Assembly: GCA_026214975.1 (NCBI GenBank)
Contig: CM047810.1
Span: 97,418,316 to 97,482,315, forward strand
Length of the DNA stretch: 64,000 nucleotides
Direction of reading: 5' to 3'
Source of the DNA: Gentiana macrophylla
Lineage: Eukaryota > Streptophyta > Magnoliopsida > Gentianales > Gentianaceae
Positions 36,023-46,929 of this stretch are shown here, piece after piece; the stretch's first letter is position 1; every line of letters starts with the position of its first letter. The notes beneath the pieces were generated by a model. The model worked only from the letters and a program-made list of their open reading frames with translations. It did no database searches and was not told the DNA's origin. A program made the translations under genes and the position numbers.

Positions 36023-38076
36023 TGATGTATAACATTTATATGATAAAAATTACGATATATTATATATTTTATCGACTCTTTCTATATAAAATATAAGAAA
36101 TTATAACAATAATCTTATGAAATATTAATAGTTATGAATAAATCTAATTAATATAAAAATCTAGTAAAAGTAATAAAAAGTTATAAATTTTGTACCGGTT
36201 TAATAACCGGAGTGTCGTGTCAGATTTACGTGGGTATTTTTGGTATTTTATTACAGATTTTAAGACCCCGAGTGACGACACTTTTTGAAGTCAAAACATA
36301 TCTTTTAAAGGAAGTAATAAAGTGTCACAAGTTTAAAAGTTCAAAGGGATCAACGGTTCGTGATACTATTATCGAGATATATATTCGACGAACGAATGGC
36401 CCATCAAAAAGGCATTTTCTGAAGAAGAGTTCTTCATGAAAGTTTTAGATCTTTCAAAGATCTTTCCAACGCTTCTTGAATCATGTCAATTGGAGATCTA
36501 CCACTCAAGATATGATTTTATCAAGTTTCAGCTAGAAAATGGAAAAATTACACACGGATCAATCCGACATCACCTCGGATCGATCCGGATTATCAAATAA
36601 TACGAAGTAATGATGATTAGCACATGGTTCTGTAGAAAATAAGCAAGTGATAATGTTTTTTATTCCCGGATCGATCCGACCTTGATCCCGGATCGATCCG
36701 GCCAGGAAAAATCTGCCTATAAATGGACATTTCATGCAGCCTGCAGAGGGGGTACCAATATATATATATATATATAGATTAGCTTATATATATCTCTCAA
36801 AACCTCTTTTTCTTAGTAGTAGTTATGTATATATAGGCCTTATGCCATAAATAATGTAATAATAGTAGTATCGTTGTAATGCTCGGGAAATTATCGGAAG
36901 TTCAATGTTGCTGAAGTCGTTGTAATGTCCGGAAGAATACGACCTCTGAATCAGCAGTTGTAATCGGGTAATTTTCTAAAGTATTTATGTTTGTTATTTT
37001 TATTTTTATCTTTTTAATTGTTATAATGTTATTAGGCTAAATCTAATAACTAGCCAAGGTTATGTAATCGTATTATTTCAATCTTTTCGATAAATGAATG
37101 TTGTCTAAGTAAAATTGACAAAAATTGAGTTAATTGAATCTTTTTCTATTTTGCAACGTATTGATAATATTCGGATTGAAGTAATTAATCAAGATGAATC
37201 GCAACATATAACCTAACGATGAACTGACCAGAGAAGTTAGGATATGAGAAAAATGATAGAAAAAACCGGAGGGTAAAATTGGCCGTGCGAAAGCGTGACA
37301 ACGGAATCCTATTTCCTACCCGGGGGCAGATTTGTCTTGGGAAGGATTAATCTTATTAAAAATTTGTGCTCAAGATCGTAATAATGTTAAAATCAACAGT
37401 TTAATTGAAACTAACACTGGAAAGTTGAATCGATCCGCTTGACAACCGGAGCCTTTTGAATAACATCGGCCGTCTGACAAACGGAATAACCTCTTTTATC
37501 CGGGGTAGATTTGTACTCGGTACCTGTTCAGACTAACTAAGATTAGCATGGGGCAGTTGTGGAGATTGAACTGATGACAAATTGACATATGGAAATTTCA
37601 TACGCTCGTGTGAGGAGGAATTGTTAACCTCAGGAGTGCACCGTTTCATTTTCTCAATTGGACCTAATAAAAGGAAGATCGAGCACATCCGTTAAACCGA
37701 AAAGATTGAATAATTCAATTATATATATCTTGGCTAGTTCTATAATAATTATTAGTATTTAATATATTGGTATCTATATATATATATATAAAGTTTATTA
37801 TTTATGTATTACTATATATATTTATGTATTTATATATATAATAATAGTTTAGTTGTGATTTATGAATTTATTTTCTGTTTATTAGTATAATAGCGACTCG
37901 TATGATAAAACCTGCGATTTAGATTGAGATAATTATAGCTGTTTGGTGTTTAACCACACTTAAAAGAATTACCACGTTTCCCTGAGGATTCGACACTCTG
38001 ACTCACCATACTAGCACTATAATTTGACCCGGTACACTGCCGGTAATGATTGTATAGCACTAGAAAACGTCCGTCA
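36023..38076 (+). repeat. Athila-1 second (middle) LTR, 2054 bp
   Basis: Starts TGATGTATAAC and ends CGTCCGTCA. It is nearly identical to the 5' LTR by eye, with short length differences in TA runs (near 36760) and scrambled spots at CTG/CAG sites (for example near 37515 and 37570). It serves as the 3' LTR of the long copy and the 5' LTR of the truncated copy that follows. Confidence 0.95.
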
Positions 38077-38082
38077 GCTTTC

Positions 38083-38100
38083 TGGCGCCGTTGCCAGGGA
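38083..38100 (+). other. Second Athila-1 primer binding site
   Basis: TGGCGCCGTTGCCAGGGA follows the middle LTR by six bases and has one change (G to A) from the first copy. Its presence after a 3' LTR shows that a second element copy was joined in tandem. Confidence 0.92.
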
Positions 38101-38281
38101 GGACGTCGCTAATTTTTCTTTGTGTCTATGGTTACTACTTGTATCAGCTCAAAATTCTTGAGGATAAGTCAACACTATTTCTTATCTCATTTCTATTTTA
38201 TTTTTCGTTGGTATCTAATTTCTTTTAGTTACCAATTTTCTTCTTTTACAAAAATCGAGTATTTACTATTTTCGTTAGTTG

Positions 38282-39052
38282 ATGACCAGAAGTGGTAAGG
38301 CCCTGCTCACTCCTTATAAGCCTGACATAAATACTTACGAAAGGCAGTTAAGATTAGAAAGTAAACGTGGTCATACTAGTCAGGGAAATCCTGACGAATC
38401 ATCATCAAACAAAAATACGAGAATGACCGAAATCAGTGATGAAACACCTGAACAAGGGCTAGAACATGCTCAAGGGCATGGACAACACCCTATTAACCCT
38501 AATAATAATCAAAATCCTAATAATAGGATTAATCAGAATCGGAACCAGAATAATCGTAATAACCCACCAAACCCGAGACCTATTTGTGATCAAACCATAA
38601 GAAGAAACCAGACTAATAATCCCATTCTTTTACCCAATGAAGGAGCGAATAATTTCGAAATTAAATCTCATCTTTTTGGTTTAATTGACGCAAGAGCCCA
38701 ATTTCTAGGAGAGGATGATGAAGATCCACATCATCATCTCTATCTTTTCGAAGAATTGTGCAATACAGCCAAAAGTCAAGGAGCTCATAAGGAACTAACG
38801 AGGATGACTATGTTTCCTTTTTCTTTAAAAGGATGAGCACGAGATTGGTTTATGTCTCTTCCACATCATTCACTTACTAGTTGGGAGGATATTCAAACTG
38901 AATTTCTGAAACAATATTTCACTCCAGGACGAAATTTGGAATTAAAAGTCGAGGTTGCCAACTTTAGACAAGGATCTGAAGAAACGCTTGGGAATGCCTG
39001 GGAAAGATTCAAAAAACTGTTAAGAGCTTGTCCCGGCCATGGTTATTCCTTA
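38282..39052 (+). pseudogene. Second Athila-1 gag copy, truncated
   Basis: Nearly identical to 24576-25350. A TGA near 38834 replaces CGA of the first copy (KGRARDWF block), so the frame splits into 38282-38836 and 38852 onward. The copy ends inside the ACPGHGYSLD block, where it joins the third LTR at a shared short AT run (GATAT/ATATAT). Confidence 0.93.
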
Positions 39053-39315
39053 GATATATATTTATGTATTTATATATATAATAATAGTTTAGTTGTGATT
39101 TATGAATTTATTTTCTGTTTATTAGTATAATAGCGACTCGTATGATAAAACCTGCGATTTAGATTGAGATAATAATAGTTGTTTGGTGTTTAACCACACT
39201 TAAAAGAATTACCACGTTTCCCTGAGGATTCGACACTCTGACTCACCATACTAGCACTATAATTTGACCCGGTACACTGCCGGTAAGGATTGTATAGCAC
39301 TAGAAAACGTCTGTC
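39053..39315 (+). repeat. Athila-1 third LTR, 3' end only
   Basis: Matches the last 263 bp of the other Athila-1 LTRs (compare 37815-38075) and ends ACGTCTGTC, one base short of the usual CA end. The remainder of the copy, from mid-gag to mid-LTR, is deleted. Confidence 0.92.
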
Positions 39316-39337
39316 TATAATGCGGTTATGGCGATAA
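39316..39337 (+). repeat. 22-bp Copia-1 LTR sliver between the two Athila elements
   Basis: TATAATGCGGTTATGGCGATAA matches the Copia-1 LTR at 492-512 and 1752-1772 and supplies the GATAA target site of Athila-2. About 27 bp expected between 22329 and this piece are missing. Confidence 0.85.
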
Positions 39338-40743
39338 TGTTAAGGGTGATTTTATGTGATTTATATCGTTATATTTTGTAGCAATTCTCTCCATATTCGT
39401 ATAATTCGCATAGAAATTAAGCGTTTAATTGATTTATTGAGCAAATGAGTTTTAAAAGTATTTAAGTGCAAATTCGGGTTAATTATGTGATTTTATTGGT
39501 AAATATCTTTATATATGTGATGTTACACTTTGCACGTTTTTATTATTGTAGGTACAACGAGCATATCGTGGACGAGTCAACGAGCTGCATTTTAATTGAA
39601 GATATATCTAGAAGGGCAAAATTGGAACTATCATATTTTTATTAGGGTTTTATTATTTTAAGAAAAGAAAAAAGGGATAATTGTTACCCTAGCTCGAGCA
39701 GAAGATTATAAAAGGACGGCATTCAGCAGCAGAACAGAACACGAAATTTCATCTGGAACGGAGGCAGAGCTCAGAAAATCAAAAAAAAAAAGAGAGAAGC
39801 ACTCGGTCGACCGAGTGCACACCTTCGATAATCCGAGCCAAAATATTTTTTTTTTTTTTTTTCGTTCGTTCTGAGGATGAGAAGAGCCGAGTCCGAATTG
39901 AACAAGCTTTGTGAAACCGTCTCAAGCAACGTTTTGATCTCAACTTTGGATTGTCTGTGAGTTTAATTAAAGTTGTATCTTTATTATGTTTTTATTGATG
40001 TTATGCAATTTCATTGATGAATGTATTGCTGTGTGATGTTTGATATGTGATGAGAATCATTTGTTAAATTTAGGTCACCATAGTAAAGATTGGATTTTTA
40101 ACCTAATTAACGATAGTTGTTAGGTTGAAATCCAGACATGAGATTGAATAAATTTCACACCTTGGTAATTAAAGCGTTAATCTTTTTGTATCGATAGACG
40201 AAAAAGATTGATAGGCGAATTTTTCTAAGAGATTAGAAATTCATACTTAAGATAGGTGAATCACAATTTTTATTTAAATAATCACTAGACAATCCAGAGA
40301 AGAAATTGAACGTTAAGTAGATAGGTGGATCATTGCTTGTTCGTTGTTACATTAATTGAGAAAAACCCATTGTTGCTTGTTCTTCGTAGCAATCTTAAGA
40401 TTTTATTGTCTTTTTAGTTTATAGAATAGAATTGTTTTCGCCATTCGGTTCAGAATTATCTTCATTGGGCTTTAGATTTTTAATCTTCATCGAGCTTTAA
40501 CTTTATTGTTTTCATTACTAGTTCATTTTGTTTTGTTATTCTAGTTGTAGTCTTTAATTGTTAAGTGTAGGTTAGTTTTATTTTTCTCGTGACAACTTTA
40601 GGAAATTTATTAAAACTAGACAAAGACGATTCCCTGTGAGTTCGACTCCGGTTTTAATCATTATACTACGATCCCTGCACTTGGGGTAAACCGGATTTAT
40701 TTTATTACTTGTTATATTTCGTTTAGCATAAAAATCCGTGACA
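39338..40743 (+). repeat. Athila-2 5' LTR
   Basis: TATA box TTATAAAAGG at about 39706. It lacks 15 bp (a direct-repeat-bounded deletion after CGAGCTG near 39587) found in the 3' LTR. Other differences from the 3' LTR are small scrambles clustered near CTG/CAG, for example near 39730-39780, 40460 and 40670. Confidence 0.95.
39799..39818 (+). promoter_or_regulatory. 20-bp perfect palindrome in Athila-2 LTR
   Basis: GCACTCGGTCGACCGAGTGC is a perfect 20-bp palindrome about 90 bp after the TATA box, hence probably in the transcribed leader, next to an A-run. A degenerate partner (TTCGATAATCCGAG) begins about 22 bp later. The 3' LTR keeps CGGTCGACCGAGTGC at 49209. Confidence 0.8.
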
Positions 40744-40749
40744 AGTTTT

Positions 40750-40767
40750 TGGCGCCGTTGCCGGGGA
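40750..40767 (+). other. Athila-2 primer binding site, tRNA-Asp type
   Basis: TGGCGCCGTTGCCGGGGA lies six bases after the LTR end and is identical to the Athila-1 site. Confidence 0.95.
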
Positions 40768-40920
40768 ATCGGTGCGGTTGTCTAGTTTTTTTTTTTTTGT
40801 TATTAGTTTTTCGTAGGTTAGTGCCTTAGTTTGCTGTTTACGTTAAATTAAAAAAAAAAAAAAAAAAAAAAATTAAAAAAAAAAATTTTTAAAAAAAAAA
40901 AAAAAAAAAAAATTAATTAG

Positions 40921-40955
40921 TTCGGTCGATCCGAACCGTCTCTCGGTCGACCGAG
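40921..40955 (+). promoter_or_regulatory. Palindrome pair in Athila-2 leader
   Basis: TTCGGTCGATCCGAA (40921-40935, near-palindrome) and CTCGGTCGACCGAG (40942-40955, perfect) have TCGA centres 21 bp apart. Both sides are long A-runs. The pair lies between primer site and gag, so it would be in the genomic RNA leader. Confidence 0.75.
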
Positions 40956-41269
40956 TGTTAAAAAAAAAAAAAAAAAAAAAAACATTCTTTCTCGCTTCTC
41001 TGCTCGCTCAGATTATAGTCTCTTTTTCTGCTTTTATTTACGTTTTTTTTTACTTTAGAGTTTAGTGTAGCCTTTGTAAGAAATTCGTATGGACAACTTG
41101 TTTTTGGTCCGGTTTATGCAAACCCGAGTCATAAGGGACCGTTGATATACACCCCACCCCGAGCAAAGCATAGTTCGCCAAGCAGCGGTTTCTCCGTTCA
41201 TGGTTTTGGAAGACAGAGCGAGCAAGACCTCGAGAACGGTTAGGTGAGGAAATCATCGATTTTGTAGTA

Positions 41270-42950
41270 ATGGCTGCTAACAATCAACGAGCGTTGGCGG
41301 ACTACGCCATGCCTGGCGCAATCAAAGTCAACCTCGCAATTGTTATCCCCGCCATTGCTTTGTAATTTTGAGCTTAAGCCGACTCATCCAAATGATGCGG
41401 CGTGCATCGATCTTTCACGGTACCAACTGAGAACCCGCATACTCATTTACATACATTTACGGAGATATGCGATACCACTCGCATCCAGGGAGTAAGTGAA
41501 GATGTGGTGAAGTTAAAACTATTCCCGCTTTTCCTTAAAGGAGAGGCTAAAGAGTGGTACAAATTTCTCCCACCGAATCTATCACAACCTGGGCGTAACT
41601 CGAACAAGAGTTTTTAAGTCGATGCCTTCCCACCTTCAAGACGCCGCCTGTAATGTCTCGAACGAGATCTTTACCTTCTACCGTATGGAGAATGAATCAT
41701 TCTTCGAATGTTGGAAGAGGTTCAAATCTCTTTTAAGAAAATGCCCTCACCATGGCTTGCCTAAGAAAGGCAAGTCAACACTTTCTTCAAAGTGGACTGA
41801 CCGAGCTTACTAAAGGCATGGTCAACAAATTCTTCCGTGGGGCTTTCCTCAAAAGACACTGATGAAGGATGGGCACTTTGTTTGAAGACATTGCCAAATA
41901 CAACTATGCTCCATCCTATCGAGACCATCCAAGCGCCTCCTCCCAAGGTGGAGGAAGTCAATGTTCAAAGTCCGATAGCCATCTTTGCAAAAGCGGATGG
42001 CAAGTCCTCAAGTTCCGCACCGATTAATCGGACTCCTTCGCTTCCGCAACCTCGGGTTCACAGATTGCGAAATTGCCGCCGACCGTCACATGTTTGGCCA
42101 ATGTCAATTTCACCCCTCTGCTCATCAAGTCAATGCCGTTCATAACAATGGACAAGATAATCCAATCACATGCCAAGTATGTGATGATCCGGGAACACCG
42201 CCGCTCATCCCATGATTGGGCGAGAATCGTCGAAATTAATGCTTTCTCTGCCACCCAATCGAGATGTAATAATCAATACTCGACCGCAGTAATTTTCAAA
42301 GCCGGGTTTTCATCAAAATCCAAATTTCAACCCCAATTCGAATTTTCAAAATCGAGCTTTAATCGAAACCCTGGTTCAATCGAACTGTAATTCCAATTTT
42401 TCAATCCACAAAGAAAGGTTCAATCGAGTTGGCCCGCCAATTCTAATTCTCGCCAAAACTCGGCCTAGCCACCATCTCCCGCATTTCCAAAACTCTCAAG
42501 GCCCCTCCCACTCAAATGATATAAAAGCCGAATGGAATTCATTTCGAGAGGAGCAAAGCAGGACAATGAAAAGTCTTGAGAGGGCAAATCAGGCACCGGT
42601 CGAGCGCTTAGCTTCAGCACCGTCAGGGGCAAACGCCACTTTACGGAAAAGAATCCAAAAGGCGGTCAAGTCGCTCACGCCGATTTAAGCAGCAGTCAAT
42701 GCACTGACCTGGTACCTTCACCTCCATACGGTAGAGAAGAGGCGAGTGCAATGAATTTGAGAAGTGGTTCTCAAGTTGGTGGTCCCCGGCTTCCAGGAAA
42801 CCACTAGCCCCTCCCGCTGCCCGATAAGGCGGGAGAGGGGAAATTGAGCAACCATCATCCCTCGGCCGCCAAGACAAATCGGTGGCCGATCCCCGATAAA
42901 AGAAAGAGTTGAGATTCCTCAAGTGGTGATCCTTGAGGAATGAAGAATCA
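41270..42950 (+). pseudogene. Athila-2 gag, broken
   Basis: ATG at 41270 starts MAANNQRALADYAMPG, the typical Athila Gag start. The Gag domain appears in short open pieces: LKLFPLFLKGEAKEWYKFLP near 41512, then ESFFECWKRFKSLLRKCPHHGLP near 41694. Asn/Gln-rich C-terminal sequence (NPNF, NRALIE-like) is readable near 42310-42390. At least six shifts or stops are present. It would form the particle shell. Confidence 0.85.
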
Positions 42951-43226
42951 ATTGAAGTCCTCGTGGTGATCCTCGAGGAATGATGAGTTAAATGATAGTC
43001 GTGGCCGATCCTCCACTAACAAAAAGAATGAAAAGACGGTTCGGTGGAAAGATTTGGAAGACAAGGCCGTTAGTTCGCCCTCGAAGAAAGTATTTTCCGA
43101 GGATGATTTGAAAAAGCTTCCCTTTCACCTAGAAAGAGCAACATCCCGTTGAGCGAAGATAAGAAGTACGAAAAAGGTGCTTAAATTGTTGAAAATACTC
43201 GTGTAAATCTGCCATTATCCGAGGTC

Positions 43227-44160
43227 TTGGTCGAGATGCCTAAGTATACAAAGTTCATCAAGGATGTTGTATCTTCCAAGAAGAAGTTAGCGAGGAATGG
43301 ATCAAGCGGCTTGGTAAGGAGTGTTCTCTCGGTTAATTATGAAAGCTTACCAATCAAGAGAAGCGACCAGAAAATTTGTGCTCACATTGCGGATGGGGGA
43401 TTAGTCTTCCCAAATTCCTTATGTGACTTGGGTGCATCTATCAGCTTGATGCCATTATCTGTGTGCAAGCAGCTGGGTTTACAAAGTCTTCTAGAACCCA
43501 CTACCATGAACTTGCAGTTCGCTGATAGATCTTCAAAGAAAGCCTCAGGGATCCTAAAGGACGTATTGGTTCAAGTTGGTAGGTTTACCTTTCCCGTTGA
43601 CTGGTATGTCTTAGATATGGAGAAAAATGAAAATGTCCCTCTGATTCTTGGAAGACCTTTCCTATCTACAGCTAGAGCCCTCATCGATTGTGATGGTGGG
43701 AAAGTAACTATCCGAGTTGGTGACCAAGAGGTGAGCTATAGCGTTTCTAAATCTATTCAAGTACCCTCCGGTTCTCCAACCGGCTTTTCCATTGAGGAGA
43801 CGTCTGATGACTTCAATGACTTCATGGATAAGCAAGTCTTGGCTGTAGAAGCAGAATATGAGCGATTGATCGATAATCTGAATAATCATGGTGTGGTCAA
43901 TCTAGACCCGCTTAGCGGTGATTTTGAGGATGGGCTACGAGAAGAAGCTTTGGCAGTAGGGCCACTAAGTAAACTCGACGATGTTGAGTTGAGGAGTGGA
44001 GATCTTAAATCAAGTCTAGAGGAACCCCCTGTAGACTTGGTTCTGAAGCCGTTGCCTAAACATCTTAAGTATGTATTTCTGAGAGAAGGTGACAAGCTTC
44101 CTTTGATCATCTCTGCCAAGCTGTCTCGAATAGAAGAGCTTAAATCATTAAACGCCTTGC
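43227..44160 (+). pseudogene. Athila-2 protease and linker to RT
   Basis: A 338-codon open segment (43227-44243) starts EMPKYTKFIKDVVSSKKKL, the Athila block before protease. CDLGASISLMP (43423-43455) carries the active-site Asp. TMNLQFADRSSKKASGILKDVLVQVGRF and LILGRPFLSTARALID follow, so the protease itself is intact. The rest is the acidic linker and the start of RT (LKPLPKHLKYVFL near 44043). It has no start of its own and was part of the Gag-Pol frame, now cut off upstream. Confidence 0.9.
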
Positions 44161-45130
44161 GCAAAAATGAGAAAGCCTTTGATGGCGGTGGGAGATATCC
44201 GAGGGATATCTCCCGACATCTGTATGCACAAGATCAAGACTGAGGAGGGTGCAAAACGAGTTAGACAGCCTCAGAGAAGGCTTAACCCTCATATGCAAGA
44301 AGTAGTCAAGAAGGAAATTATAAAGCTTCTAGATATGGGTATCATTTATGCCATTGCAGACAGTGAGTGGGTATCCCCAACTCAAGTAGTTCCCAAAAAA
44401 GGTGGAATTACTATTGAAAAGAATGAGAAGGGCGAAGAGATAGCATTGAGGCTCGTTACGGGATACAGAGTATGTATCGATTATCGAAAGCTCAATGAGG
44501 TCACACTGAAAGATCATTTCCCCCTTCCATTCATTGACCAGATGCTTGAGCGTCTGGCGGGGCACGCATTCTACTGTTTCCTGGATGGATATTCAGGATA
44601 CTTCCAGATACCCATCGATCCTGTTGACCAAGAGAAGACTACTTTCACTTGCCCTTATGGGACATTCGCCTACAGGCGGATGCCATTTGGTCTCTCAGAA
44701 TGCCCCGCCACCTTCCAAAGGTGTATGATGGCAATCTTTGACGGGCTAGTTGAAAAGTGCATGGAGATTTTTATGGATGATTTCTCGGTCTTTGGTCAAT
44801 CCTTCGATGATTGCCTCGATAATCTTGATCAGGTGTTGTCTAGATGTGTGGAAAAGGACTTAGTGCTCAATTGGGAAAAATGCCATTTCATGGTAGATGA
44901 AGGCATAGTCCTTGGCCACAAAGTGTCACCAAAGGTATAGAAGTAGATAGGGCCAAGGTTGAAGCTATTGAGAAGATGAGTTATCCTAAGAATGTTCGGG
45001 AGGTCCGAGGTTTTCTCGGACATGTCGGGCTTCTATAGGAGGTTCATCCAGGACTTTTCAAAGATTGCCAAGCCCCTGTCTACTTTACTCAAAGAAGACG
45101 TTACTTTTGATTTTGATGAGAATTGCAAGC
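44161..45130 (+). pseudogene. Athila-2 reverse transcriptase
   Basis: The open segment 44167-44940 holds almost the whole RT: QRRLNPHMQEVVKKEI, VVPKKGGI, CIDYRKLNE, FLDGYSGYFQIPI, RMPFGLSECPATFQRCM, catalytic FMDDFSVFG (near 44768) and LNWEKCHFMV. A frame change near 44220 separates it from the protease frame, and another near 44935 cuts the thumb. FLGHVGLL-like sequence near 45013 continues it. The canonical LCNAPATF reads LSECPATF here. Confidence 0.94.
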
Positions 45131-45560
45131 GCGCGCTTTGAGGAGCTTAAGAGTAGATCGATCTCTGCTCCAATTTTATATCGCCGCATCGGAACCTACC
45201 TTTGAGCTTATGTGTGATGCATCCAACTATGTTTGTTGGTGCGATCTTAGAGCAAAAGCTTAATGGAAAGTTCCACCTATCTATTATGCCATCCACACAC
45301 CGAATCCTTCTCAAGTGAACTACACGACAACCGAAAAGAACTTTTAGCCGTAGTCTTTGCTATGGATAAGTTTCGTAGTTACTTGCCGGGTGCTCAAGTG
45401 ATTGTGTGGATCGACCACGCCGCTTATGGTATCTCATGACCAAAAAGGAAGCTAAACCGCCTATCTGCGTTGGATACGACCTCCCAAGAGTTTGACGTTC
45501 AAATCAAAGATAAGAAGGGCGGTGAGAACGTGAGTGGCGGATCATGTTTCTAGGGTGTTA
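45131..45560 (+). pseudogene. Athila-2 RNase H, decayed
   Basis: FELMCDASNY near 45205, a YYAIHT-like block near 45280, TEKNF-LAVVFAMDKFRSYL near 45330, and the closing VADHVSR block near 45535 are readable in shifting frames. Catalytic Asp in CDAS is present; the Tyr-Thr-Asp block is scrambled. Confidence 0.82.
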
Positions 45561-46920
45561 AATGAGGAAAAGGATGAACCGGATGATATAGATCTTTACT
45601 TTCCTCTAGAGAACATTATGTTGATAGACGGTTGTCCTCCCGATGTTCCATGGTATTCCTCCATTGTAAACTACCTTCATGCCCGTTATCTCGATCCTCG
45701 AAATGTCCTATCAAGAGAAGAAGAAGTTCTTCTCTCGATATGAAATATTTCGTTTGGGATGAACCTTATCTTTTCAAGATCCAGTAAAGATGGTTTGCTT
45801 AGGAGATGTGTTCCGAAATCCGAGCAACGCGATATACTCGAAAGCAATGCCATAGTGGACCCACAGGTGGTCACTTTGGTCCTTGGAAAACGGTTGCGAA
45901 GATCTTCCATCCGGTTTCTATTGGCCCACGATCTTTAAGGACGCAAGCTTTCGCAAAGCTTGTGATCGCTGCCAAAGAACCGGTGCTTTGACAAGGCGGT
46001 TTGACATGCCGTTGAAACCCATCCTTGAATGCGAAGTCTTTGATGTTTGGGGCATCGATTTTATGGGACCATTCCCATCATCTTGTGGCAACAAATACAT
46101 CTTAGTCTGCGTTGACTATGTTTCAAATGGGTGGAGGCAATTGCCACTCCTCACAATGATCATAAACGGTCATGAAATTTCCGAAGAAGAACATCTTTGT
46201 GAGGTTTGGATGTCCACGTGCCTTGATAAGCATTTACGAAGGACACACTTTTGTAACCGGCCTTTGGAAAAAGTCCTCGAGAAGTATGGTGTTAAATCAC
46301 AAAACGGCACACCATATCATCCGATGACTAGTGGTCGTTGAGCGGCTAAACCGTAGTCTTAAGAAAATCCTGGAGAAGACGGTGAATAGTCATAGAAAAG
46401 ACTGAGTTTGAAGTTGGACGATGTACTTTGGGCATATAGGATCGCCTATAAGACCCCTATGGGTACATCGCCATATCAAATGGTCTCACGGAAACCATGT
46501 CATCTGCTCATTCGAGCTAGAGCACGTATGTCTTGGGCTACGGTTTCTTAACTTCGATTCCCACTCTGTGGCAAACACCGCTCGCAGCAGATGTGTAATG
46601 AGTGGATGAATTCGGACTCCAAGCTTACGAAAGCGCCAGATTAGTAAGGAGAAGATGAAACTCCTCCACGATGCCAAGATAAAGAAGAGAGAATTCAAGG
46701 TCGGTGAGCAAGTGTTACTCTACAATTCCAGTTGCATTTGTTTCTGGCAAGTTGAGGACACGTTGGTCCGGTCCTTTCGAGATTCTCCAAATCATTCCCC
46801 GGAGGTGTGCTAGAATTACGAGGTTATGGTGATCAACCGCTCCGAGTTAATGGTCGAGGTGCAAGCACTATATAGGTGAACATAAAGAAAAGCCTTTGAT
46901 TGTTAAATTCCTCGAAATCC
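45561..46920 (+). pseudogene. Athila-2 integrase, broken
   Basis: After a short open piece (45534-45743, YFPLENIMLIDG) the zinc domain appears (GGHFGPWKT near 45867, CDRCQRTG near 45961). The core follows in 45883-46341: [30 protein letters not shown] (first Asp), a damaged second-Asp region (RRTHFCNRP), and [11 protein letters not shown]. The Glu region is frameshifted. The C-terminal GEQVLLYNS-like block is near 46705. It is not functional as written. Confidence 0.88.
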
Positions 46921-46929
46921 TCGGGTGTG

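Larger units (their letters stand above)
22330..39315 (+). mobile_element. Athila-1: Ty3/gypsy Athila-type element, tandem recombinant form
   Basis: Order is 5' LTR (22330-24370), tRNA-Asp primer site, gag, protease, RT, RNase H, integrase, two envelope-position frames, polypurine tract, LTR (36023-38076), second primer site, partial gag (38282-39052), then the last 263 bp of a third LTR. The extra gag and partial LTR show recombination between tandem copies followed by deletion. The full LTRs look very similar by eye, so insertion is fairly recent. No target duplication remains: about 27 bp of the Copia LTR are missing at the right edge. Confidence 0.93.

Noticed and set aside
43662..44164. 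Minus-strand frames opposite the Athila-2 protease
   Set aside because: They are shadows of the well-supported plus-strand protease and linker frame.
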